Positions 10,401-19,494 of a stretch of DNA of 64,000 nucleotides are shown one piece after another. The stretch is from JAXLYE01 sp046351595 (lineage in GTDB: Bacteria; Myxococcota_A; Polyangia; Palsa-1104; JAEUJZ01): positions 496,001-560,000 of the forward strand of contig JAXLYE010000003.1 in NCBI GenBank assembly GCA_046351595.1, read 5' to 3'. Under the pieces are notes generated by a model. It did not search any database. It was not told where the DNA came from and saw only the letters and a list, made by a program, of their open reading frames with translations. Within the stretch, counting starts at the first letter, position 1, and each line of letters starts with the position of its first letter. The position numbers and the translations under genes were made by a program.

Positions 10401-11342
10401 GACCTCGCGGCGCGGCTGTGGAACCTCGAGTCGATCCGCGCGCCGCTCGAGTCGCTGCGGCAGGGGCCCGGCCCGTCGGAGTTCGAGCTGGAGCACGAAG
10501 CCGGCGGCCCGAACTCGCAGGTCATCCAGATCAACGCGCGCTGGATCCGCGCGGACAGCGACGGCGCGATCCTGGTGGCGGTGCACGACATCACCGCGCG
10601 CAAGCAGGCCGAGCGCCTCTTGCGCCGCGAGAAGGAGCGGCTCGAGGGCCGCGTCAAGGTGACCGAGCGCGCGCTCGGCCGCTCGCGCGAGGAGCTGCGG
10701 GCGCTGGCGGCCAGCCTGTTCACCGCACACGAGGAGGAGCGGCGCCGCGTCTCGCGCGAGCTGCACGATGACCTGGCGCAGAAGGTCGCGCTGCTCGAGA
10801 TGAACATCGAGCGGCTGCACCAGCAGGCCGGGGCGCCGGCGCTGCGCACCGCGATCGCGCTGCTGCGCACGCAGATCGCCGAGCTCTCGGACGACCTGCG
10901 CCGCATCGCCTACCAGCTGCACCCGGCGATGCTCGACGACCTGGGCCTGTCCTTCGCGCTGAAGTCGCTGGTCGAGGAGTTCGGGCGGCGCGAGGGCGTG
11001 CCCGTGACCTTCACCTGCCGCGACCAGCCCAAGACGCTGCCGCCGCTCATCGCCGGCTCGCTGTACCGCATCGCGCAGGAGGCGCTGCGCAACATCGCGA
11101 AGCACGCGGGCAAGGCGCCGGTGCGGGTGCAGCTCGTCGGCACCCCGCGCGAGCTGCGGCTGCAGATCCAGGATCAGGGCCGCGGCTTCGAGCCCGGCGA
11201 GGCGCGCGTGCGCGGCGGCATGGGCATCCTGAACATGGAGGAGCGGGCGCGCCTGTGCGGCGGCACCTTCCGCCTCAAGTCGCGACCGGGCGAGGGCGTG
11301 ACCATCACCGTGCGCGTGCCGCGCCCGGCGGAGGACGCATGA
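7428..11342 (+). CDS. CheB-CheR-PAS-histidine kinase fusion protein
   Basis: The 1304-residue multidomain signalling protein starts at ATG 7428, 10 or so bases after GGAAG; an in-frame TTG at 7422 is less likely. In order: an Ala/Pro-rich leader (1-95); a CheB-like domain (about 100-285); a CheR methyltransferase (about 300-560) with KQTTLRRRIARRL and the SAM motif VPGCATGEEVYSLA near residue 404; a repetitive coiled coil (about 760-830) built on NEELQS-type heptads; two PAS-like domains; and a NarL-type kinase core with ELHDD (His1113), QEALRNIAKHA, and GMGILNMEERA. The CheB part looks damaged: the usual GASAGG is GVPSGAG and SGTGSDG is AGADADG. The gene overlaps the next regulator gene by ATGA, so that protein is its likely phosphorylation target. 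CheB-CheR-PAS-kinase fusions are known outside classical chemotaxis. Confidence 0.92.
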   Translation: MKSSKRPRKKPPAPEMPAAASAGAPADPAPDPAPDRPLLAAPAGEAAVPAADPAEGTARAAAASAESGGPTEAAEDVAALEPYSSRSGEAEELQPALPFLVVGIGVPSGAGESLLALLKGLPRETGLAVVIATHEAGLPGPVGRREQLAAVTVVPVTEVSHRCTLEPDHVYIGAPGGELRLQGGTLVREPAAPAASPLVLDRFFRSLAADLRSHAIGVLLAGADADGALGLKSVKGEGGIAIIEGETRARAAGLLLRPSPDSIDLAVGAEQLGAELARIAAQHHRLLGSGDGPERAQDEQLLLSKIYTTLRKATGVDFSLYKQTTLRRRIARRLLVQRIGSLAEYARFLQASPAEVKELYEDMLINVTRFFRDPEAFTMLASEIMPLLLQDRSPEQPIRIWVPGCATGEEVYSLAITLIEGLSGSPFEAPIQIFGTDISERSIERARMAVYPESAVAEISPERLRRFFVKVEGGYQVVKRLRDMCVFARQNLASDPPFSRLDLISCRNVLIYLGPTLQKTIIPTFHYALKPNGFLLLGNSETIRDYSNLFVLLDKKAKLYVKNPASGRTALDLTARMVPAELLEPPRLERLSPGESWSEVELQRAADRIVLARFGPAGVIINERAEILQSRGHTSPFLELPPGTASLNLLRMVSESIAMVLREGVQRAVADDIPVRLSGLRMGLGDKTVEVTIEILPVQSHGRNPRCFLVLFIPGRDQPELMAKPTGALALSATPDDKDKEILQFRNDLASTKLYLQSLLEERDIANQELISANEEIQSSNEELQSINEELETAKEELQSTNEELQTVNEELYNRNLELGQTSNDLINLLNNIIIPVLMLGSDLRIRQFTPIAERMMNVRAADVGRPIGEIRMNLAFDGLEALLLEVIETLSTRELEVQDRAGRWHLLRARPYRTADNKIEGVVLVLVDIDLIRKSQQQLIEARDFAQAVIDSAQMPLVVLSSDLRVKTANRAFFALSNLPVDEVDKRLFPDLAARLWNLESIRAPLESLRQGPGPSEFELEHEAGGPNSQVIQINARWIRADSDGAILVAVHDITARKQAERLLRREKERLEGRVKVTERALGRSREELRALAASLFTAHEEERRRVSRELHDDLAQKVALLEMNIERLHQQAGAPALRTAIALLRTQIAELSDDLRRIAYQLHPAMLDDLGLSFALKSLVEEFGRREGVPVTFTCRDQPKTLPPLIAGSLYRIAQEALRNIAKHAGKAPVRVQLVGTPRELRLQIQDQGRGFEPGEARVRGGMGILNMEERARLCGGTFRLKSRPGEGVTITVRVPRPAEDA

Positions 11343-11989
11343 GCCGGGCGCGCGTGCTCCTGGCGGACGACCACGCCCTGTTCCTCGACGGCCTGCGCAA
11401 GGTCCTGGAGCCGGCGCTCGAGCTCGTGGGCGCCGCGCAGGACGGCCGCGAGCTGGTCGAGGCCGCGGCCCGCCTGGACCCCGACGTCGTGCTGCTGGAC
11501 ATCTCAATGCCGGTGCTCGGCGGGCTCGATGCCGCACGCCAGCTGCGCCAGGCCGGCTGCCGCGCTCAGATCGTGTTCGTCACCATGCACCGCGAGCCGA
11601 GCTACGTGAAGGAGGCGTTTCGCGCCGGTGCCGCGGGCTACGTGCTCAAGCACGCGGTGACCTCGGAGCTCATGACCGCGGTGAGCGAGGTGCTGCGCGG
11701 CAACTTCTACCTGTCGCCGCTGGTGACCAAGGCGCTGCTCGGCGAGCTGCTGAGCGGGGCCGGCGAGAGCGGCACGAGCCGCGGCGAGCTGACGGCGCGG
11801 CAGCGTGAGGTGCTGCGCCTGGTCGCCGAGGGGAACTCCGCCAAGGCCGTCGCCGCGCGCCTGGGCATCTCGCAGAAGACGGTGGAGTTCCACAAGTCCA
11901 GCATCATGCGGCAGCTCGGGCTGCGCTCGACGGCGGAGCTGACGCGCTACGCGGTCAGCCGCGGCCTGCTCGATGAGGAGCCGAGCTGA
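11339..11989 (+). CDS. NarL/LuxR-family response regulator
   Basis: The 216-residue protein has a receiver (ADDH at residues 9-12, phosphoacceptor Asp54 in VVLLDISMP, Thr in VFVTMH, Lys in YVLKHA) and a LuxR-type helix-turn-helix (LTARQREVLRLVAEGNSAKAV, then SQKTVEFHKSSIMRQLG). ATG 11339 overlaps the TGA of the kinase fusion gene, so the pair is translationally coupled and is a likely cognate two-component system. Targets are unknown. It faces the convergent regulator at 12071-12745. Confidence 0.92.
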   Translation: MSRARVLLADDHALFLDGLRKVLEPALELVGAAQDGRELVEAAARLDPDVVLLDISMPVLGGLDAARQLRQAGCRAQIVFVTMHREPSYVKEAFRAGAAGYVLKHAVTSELMTAVSEVLRGNFYLSPLVTKALLGELLSGAGESGTSRGELTARQREVLRLVAEGNSAKAVAARLGISQKTVEFHKSSIMRQLGLRSTAELTRYAVSRGLLDEEPS

Positions 11990-11993
11990 CTCC

Positions 11994-12026
11994 CTTCACT
12001 TTGTGAAGCCTGCTTCACCCTGTGAA
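11994..12026. repeat. Two adjacent TTCAC-N3-GTGAA inverted repeats between convergent regulators
   Basis: The first element is CTTCAC/TTT/GTGAAG at 11994-12008 (perfect 6-base arms). The second is TTCAC/CCT/GTGAA at 12014-12026. Centres are about 19 bases apart. A half-like GTTCA follows at 12032. The position just beyond the stop of one gene and before the end of the convergent one suits a bidirectional terminator. The shared arm sequence and near two-turn spacing would equally suit a protein-binding site. No T-run follows. Confidence 0.5.
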
Positions 12027-12070
12027 CCCCCGTTCAGCAGGGGCCGGCGCCCGCCCGGCGGTCGCCGCGG

Positions 12071-12745
12071 CTAGTCGCCGAGCGGCACCAGCCCCTTGCG
12101 GATGGCGTAGCGGATCAGCGCCGCGTTCGAGCCGAGATCGAGCTTGCGCATCAGGTTGGCGCGGTGCGACTCGACGGTGCGGCGGCTGATCGAGAGGCGC
12201 TGGCCGATCTCGGCGCTGCTCAGGCCCTCGCCGGCGAGCTTGAGGATCTCGCGCTCGCGGCGGGTCAGCGGCTCGTACGGATCGGCGCTGCGGCCGCGGT
12301 TCTCGCCGGCGTAGTGCGCGATGACGCGGTCGGACAGCGTCTGCGCCAGGTAACGTCGCCCGGCGTACACGGTGCGCACGGCGTTGACCACCTCGGACCA
12401 GTCCGCGGCCTTGACGACATAGCCCAGCGCGCCGGCGCGCAGCGCCTCGAGCACGTAGGCCTCCTCGGCATGCATCGACAGGATGAGCACGCGGCAGCTC
12501 GGGTGCTGCTGCGTGATCTGGCGGGTGATCTCGATGCCGGTCACGCCCGGCAGCGCGATGTCGAGCATCAGCACGTCGGGGTTGAGCTGCGCGACGAGAG
12601 AGGGCACCTGCGCGCCGTCGCCGCACTCACCGACGATGTCTATGTCCGGCGCCTCGGAGAGCAGCGCGCGGACGCCCTGGCGGAACAGCTGATGATCGTC
12701 GACCAGGACCGTTCGTATCTGCGTACCGATGTTCTGTGGATCCAT
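12071..12745 (-). CDS. NarL/LuxR-family response regulator
   Basis: This 224-residue regulator has a receiver with VDDHQLF, phosphoacceptor Asp62 in LMLDIALPG, a Ser in LILSMHA and Lys in YVVKAA. The C-terminal LuxR-type DNA-binding domain carries LTRREREILKLAGEGLSSAEIG and SRRTVESHRANLMRKL. It is paralogous in layout to the regulator at 11339-11989 but clearly diverged in sequence. No kinase gene is adjacent on its strand, so it may share a kinase with its convergent neighbour or answer to an orphan kinase. Confidence 0.9.
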   Translation of the reverse strand: MDPQNIGTQIRTVLVDDHQLFRQGVRALLSEAPDIDIVGECGDGAQVPSLVAQLNPDVLMLDIALPGVTGIEITRQITQQHPSCRVLILSMHAEEAYVLEALRAGALGYVVKAADWSEVVNAVRTVYAGRRYLAQTLSDRVIAHYAGENRGRSADPYEPLTRREREILKLAGEGLSSAEIGQRLSISRRTVESHRANLMRKLDLGSNAALIRYAIRKGLVPLGD

Positions 12746-13016
12746 GCGAGATCCATCAGAGAGGAAACTTGGCCGTGATGCAAGCCCGGGGTACTACCAG
12801 GGGACTACATACAGACCACGCGCCGCGAGGTCTGCGACGGGGATGCGCAGGCCGCGGTCGCCGCAAAAAAAGTGGAGTATGCAGTCTGCGCGGAGCCGCA
12901 AGGGAACCACGCGGGGCGGGCTGCGTATACGGATTCTTATGCCCTCCGCCGCCGCCTCGTGCGGGCCGGGCGACGGGCCTTGCGGGCGCCGCGGGCGCGT
13001 GGCGGAGGCGGCCCGC

Positions 13017-13883
<867 letters not shown>

Positions 13884-14153
13884 GGTTTCCTCCTGAGGCG
13901 CCGCTATAACACGGTCCGGGGCGGCGACGCCTTGCAGTTTCCGTTCGACGCCGCGGGCCTCGGTCCATGGGGGGGCGCTCCGGCCGTCGAAGCGACCGCG
14001 GTCGCGGCCCGGGGCCGCCTCGATCGCGCGGGCCCCGCGGCCTGGCGCCCGGCCAGCGGTCACGCCCTCCGGCCGGCGCGGGGCCGAGCGGCGCGCTCTC
14101 TGGGAGCCGCTCGGGAGGCGAACGGAATCGGGTTGGGAGTCTGCCGCCGGCTC

Positions 14154-15014
14154 CTAACGCGGCTTTGTGTAGCGCTCGTACATCTGCAAGAGGACGTCCC
14201 ACTGCTCGCTCGCGGGCTCCGCGGGCATGGCCCCGAGCAGCCCGCCCACGACCTTGTCGCCGTCGAGCAGCGCGTAGACGTCGCCGGGGTGGCGCTCGGC
14301 GCGCAGCGTCGTGTCGTAGCCGGGGAACGAGATCGTCGCCTCCACCGGACCGAGGATCCGCGCGCGCGCGGCCGGATCGCCGACGCGCAGCGGGAAGCTG
14401 GTGCGGCGGTGGAAGTAGGTCCCGCCGAGGAATGCGAAGGCGAGGATGGGCTGCCGCAGCCAGTCCTCCTGGTGCTCGCTGACATACGGCAAAAAGAAGA
14501 TCACCGAGGTCCCTTCCGGGAACGCGGCGCCGCGGCACGGGCGGGCTCCGTAGACCATGGCGCGGCGCGTGCTGTGATCCACCGGGTCGTCATCGCAGGG
14601 CCGATCGTAGGGCGGCCGCGCGTGCGCCGCGGTCGCGTACAGGTCACCGAGCTTGAGGCCGTCGAAGCGGTACTCGTGCGCCAGCCGCGGAGCGGCGAGA
14701 TCGGTGTGCGGAGCGGCGAGGTCGGTGTGCGGAGCGGCGAGATCGGTGTGCGGAGCGGCGAGGTCGGTGTGCGGAGCGGCGAGATCGGTGTGCGGAGCGG
14801 CGAGATCGGTGCCCAGCGCATCCGGAGCATCCGGGGCGGCCCGAGCTGCCTGGACCTCGGCCCTCTGCGTCGACAGCGGCACCCCGGAGCCGGACGCCGC
14901 GCCCGGCGGACCTTGCGGCGGACGGCACGAGCCGAGGAAGCCCGCCAGCGCCAGCGCGAGCTCTCGCCGCGATGCTGTCGCTGTGCCCGATGTCCGACGG
15001 CCCGCCCGCTGCAT
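14154..15014 (-). CDS. Lipoprotein of unknown function with TDLAAPH tandem repeat
   Basis: The 286-residue protein has SRRELALALAGFLGSC near the N-terminus: a hydrophobic stretch with lipobox LGSC, so it is probably exported and lipid-anchored. The paired arginines leave open export by Tat. Residues about 68-109 are six copies of a seven-residue TDLAAPH unit, encoded by a 21-base DNA repeat, forming an acidic/Pro linker. The C-terminal globular part (about 115-286) contains RPCDDDPVDHSTRR, GTSVIFFLPYV, and a beta-rich region through YERYTKPR. No family was recognised. It is divergent from the truncated kinase at 15102. Confidence 0.7.
   Translation of the reverse strand: MQRAGRRTSGTATASRRELALALAGFLGSCRPPQGPPGAASGSGVPLSTQRAEVQAARAAPDAPDALGTDLAAPHTDLAAPHTDLAAPHTDLAAPHTDLAAPHTDLAAPRLAHEYRFDGLKLGDLYATAAHARPPYDRPCDDDPVDHSTRRAMVYGARPCRGAAFPEGTSVIFFLPYVSEHQEDWLRQPILAFAFLGGTYFHRRTSFPLRVGDPAARARILGPVEATISFPGYDTTLRAERHPGDVYALLDGDKVVGGLLGAMPAEPASEQWDVLLQMYERYTKPR
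14687..14812 (-). repeat. 21-base tandem repeat, six copies, coding
   Basis: Six head-to-tail 21-base units lie within the lipoprotein gene. The units differ only at one position, read on the + strand as GAGATC or GAGGTC. The order is A,G,A,G,A,A, so most of the array is really a 42-base double unit. The period is a multiple of three, so copy-number change keeps the frame and only alters linker length. Confidence 0.9.
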
Positions 15015-16071
15015 CGCAGCATCCTAGCGACGGCGCTGTGACTCGGTCAATGCACACCCCTAATTCGCGCGCTATCTTGCTAAGCTAGGTAACGGCTTCA
15101 TATGTCGAGCCCGCAGGAAGATCCCCCGATAGCGTCGCGCTGCGCGGACTGCGGCGAGCGGCTGGTGGAAGGGCAGCCGCACGAGTGCGCGCAGTCGCTG
15201 CGCAGCACCGCCTTTGCGAACACTCTGGCGGCGGCGGGGGAGCAGTCGACGCTGCCCGAGCCCGGCGCCGTCGTGGTCGGCAAGCAGGGCGACGCCACGA
15301 CCGGCCTCCTCGGCCAGGTGCTCGGCGAGCGCTACGAGATCCAGAAGGTGCTGGGGCAGGGCGGCATGGGCGTGGTGTTCCAGGCGCGCCACGTCAAGCT
15401 CGAGAAGCTCCTCGCGGTGAAGCTCCTTTTGACGCCGCAGAACGAGGAGTACCAGCGCCGCTTCCTGCAGGAGGCGCAGCTCGCCTCGCGCATCAACCAC
15501 CCCAACACCGTCTTCATGTCCGACTACGGCGTGCTCCCCGACGGGCGCCCGTACATCGTCATGGAGTTTTTGCGCGGCCCGACGCTGGCCTCGGAGATCG
15601 GCAAGGGCCCGCTCGATCCGCTGCGCGTCTGCCAGATCGGCGCCCAGATCGCGCGCGGCCTGCAGACGGTGCACGAGCAGGGGATCATCCACAGGGATCT
15701 CAAGCCCGACAACGTCTTCCTGATCGAGCAGGACGGCAAGCGCGACGTCGTCAAGATCGTCGACTTCGGCATCGCCAAGAAGACCGGCGCGGGTCCCGAG
15801 GACTCGGTCACGGCGGCGCGGGACGCGGCCTCGAAGCTCTCCAAGCAGCGGCTGTCCTCCGAGACGCTGCCGGGGACGCTCATGGGCACGCCGGCCTACA
15901 TGGCGCCCGAGATGGCCCAGGGCCTGCCCGTGGACGCCCGGGTCGATCAGTACGCGCTCGGCGTGATGCTGTACGAGAGGCCGCGCGCCGTCGGTGGACG
16001 GGCCGCGACGTTCCCCGCCGTGGGCTCGTGCCGGCGCGGCGGTCGGGGAACGCCGGCGCGGCGACCGCTGC

Positions 16072-17751
<1,680 letters not shown>

Positions 17752-17854
17752 GCCCGAGACCTTAACACAGGCCGCGGCGCCGTCGAGCCGGTGCGCAGGC
17801 CGCGCCCGTTGCCGCCCGCCGCGCGTGGCCCGTGCCCGGGAGCGGACGGCTCGA

Positions 17855-19147
17855 TCAGCGGGTCAGCGCCACCGTCTGGACCCACATCGTCTGCGTCTGC
17901 GCACCGGTGCCGCTCGTCGCCGTCGAGGTGAGCAGGATGGTGGTGAAGCCGGCACTGGCGGTCGGGCTCGCGGTGACCAACAGGTGCAGCGTGGCGCCGT
18001 CCCTGGTGGTGGCCTTGGTCTGCCCCGGCGCCTCCTGCCAGGCGAAGGTCAGGGCCTTGGCCGCGGTGCCGAGCGGCGCCTCGCTGGCCTCCACGGTCCA
18101 GCTGGGGCCGGGCTTGATGTCGCTCAGCGAGCGGACCTCGATGCTGCGCGTCTGCCCGATGGGGACCGGGACGTCCTCGAGGTCGTGCAGGTCGCTGCCG
18201 ATGCTGACGGCGCGCAGCTCGGTCGGCCGCGCGATGCTGAAGAAGGACGCGCCGCTCGGCGCCGGCAGGCACGGGTTCTTGTACGCCTTCATCGCCGCGT
18301 TCGAGAACAGGCGCGTCACGACGCCCACCCCGCTCTCGCTGTAGGCCGCGTCGACCAGGTTCTCGCACAGATCCCCGAGCTCGGCGCCGTGCAGCGGCAC
18401 GGACCACAGGACATAGGGATCGTGCAGCGTATTCCAGGCGCCCAGGTACGGGTCCGTCGCGGCCTCGGACAGCTCGTGCGAGGTCGCGTAGGTGAGCAGC
18501 GCCAGCGTCGACTTGCGGCAGCGCGGGATGACGGCGATGGCGACGCGCGTGCCGTCGGCCTGCTTGGCGTAGGTGTGGTAGCCGGCGAAGTCCACGCAGC
18601 TCGTCCCGCCCTCTTGCAACAGCGTCACGCTGAGCGGGAAGTACAGGGTGTAGAGCGTATTGGCGTCCGGCTTGGGCAGCGTGCCGTCCTGGATGCGCCC
18701 GAGCACCAGGTTCTGCACCCCGGCCTCGTCCAGCTGGCTGCTCGGAGTCGTCCCGATCACGACGGCGCTCCCGACGGTGCCGCGGCCGACTCCGTACTCC
18801 GACAAGGTAGTCCAGGACGTCGAGCGCGTCAGGTAGTTCGAAAGGAACGTGGTCAGCTGCGACTGCATGGCGTCGCCGCTCCAGAACACCGGGATGACGC
18901 GCGGAGCGACCAGCACCTCGCCGCTGCCCTTGTCGACCTGCGGCGCCAGGGGGGGGAACGCGGGATCGTAGGGAGTCACGGACGATCCGCCGCCGGTGCC
19001 CGTTCCGGTTCCTGTCCCGGTTCCGGTTCCTGTCCCTGTCCCGGTTCCTGTCCCGGTGCTCCCGGCTCCGCCCGTGGGGCTGCCGTCCCCACACGCGACA
19101 AGCAAGGCCAACCCGCCTACCAGAGCGGAGTACAGACGCTTCGACAT
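17855..19147 (-). CDS. Secreted lipoprotein with Thr-Gly repeat linker and HELSEAATDP motif
   Basis: The 430-residue precursor has a signal peptide ending in lipobox LLVAC (Cys19), then a Gly/Thr-rich spacer of about eleven Thr-Gly pairs (residues about 31-53). The mature domain begins around VLVAPRVIPVFWSGD and contains ATSHELSEAATDP (about residue 210). A His-Glu pair in this context, followed by a conserved Asp-Pro, is seen in EXORDIUM/phosphate-induced-protein-like secreted proteins and in some metal sites. Cysteines at CVDF, RCRK, DLCEN, and NPCLP may pair as disulfides. The C-terminal about 130 residues look like a separate beta-rich domain. Function is unknown: surface hydrolase or adhesin are both possible. 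Direct repeats lie just upstream of the start. Confidence 0.7.
   Translation of the reverse strand: MSKRLYSALVGGLALLVACGDGSPTGGAGSTGTGTGTGTGTGTGTGTGTGTGGGSSVTPYDPAFPPLAPQVDKGSGEVLVAPRVIPVFWSGDAMQSQLTTFLSNYLTRSTSWTTLSEYGVGRGTVGSAVVIGTTPSSQLDEAGVQNLVLGRIQDGTLPKPDANTLYTLYFPLSVTLLQEGGTSCVDFAGYHTYAKQADGTRVAIAVIPRCRKSTLALLTYATSHELSEAATDPYLGAWNTLHDPYVLWSVPLHGAELGDLCENLVDAAYSESGVGVVTRLFSNAAMKAYKNPCLPAPSGASFFSIARPTELRAVSIGSDLHDLEDVPVPIGQTRSIEVRSLSDIKPGPSWTVEASEAPLGTAAKALTFAWQEAPGQTKATTRDGATLHLLVTASPTASAGFTTILLTSTATSGTGAQTQTMWVQTVALTR
18994..19060 (-). repeat. Short tandem repeat encoding the Thr-Gly linker
   Basis: Repeated six-base units (variants of CCGGTT and CCTGTC on the + strand) encode the Thr-Gly spacer that follows the lipobox of the lipoprotein. 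Replication slippage in units of six would change linker length without shifting frame. Confidence 0.8.
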
Positions 19148-19494
19148 GAGGACCCCCAGGCCATCTGTTAAGTCAGGCCAACTGTTAAGTCAGGAGCGAC
19201 TCGAGTACGACGCCGCGCCCATCGCACCGCGGTGTGCTTGCGACCAGGGATGGGCTCTTTTCGCCGAGCAAGCGCGGTGCCGCAGCTCCTCTCTCAAGCT
19301 GCGCAGTGTCGCGCGCGAAGCAAGCCTCTGCAAGGCTGCAGACTTCGCACGCGGCGGGTGCGGAATCGGCAGCGGCGGGTGTCCCGTTCGGTACACTCTG
19401 TGAGCGGCGCAGTACACGTACAAACCGACGCTGTGGAGTATCTATTGACGGATCCGTCAATAACTATGATACGGCTCCCGGTGAACCTGGGCCC
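19148..19494. promoter_or_regulatory. Intergenic region with a direct repeat and a 16-base perfect palindrome
   Basis: This 347-base gap between two minus-strand genes holds two notable elements. CTGTTAAGTCAGG occurs at 19165-19177 and again at 19182-19194 (17-base period), ending 18 bases before the lipoprotein start, a good place for an operator or promoter-linked site. TTGACGGATCCGTCAA, a perfect palindrome, spans 19445-19460, about 35 bases past the stop of the PEGA gene; it could be a dimeric-regulator site or a short terminator stem, but no T-run follows. A 91-codon frame at 19185-19460 begins with TTG inside the palindrome and has no recognisable features, so it is not called. Confidence 0.5.

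Noticed and set aside
7434..11537. 1367-codon open frame on the - strand
   Set aside because: It is antisense to the CheB-CheR-kinase fusion gene, which has strong domain support; the frame has no recognisable motif.
14687..14812. Regular repeats considered as a CRISPR array
   Set aside because: The 21-base units are directly adjacent with no spacers and encode a protein linker in frame.
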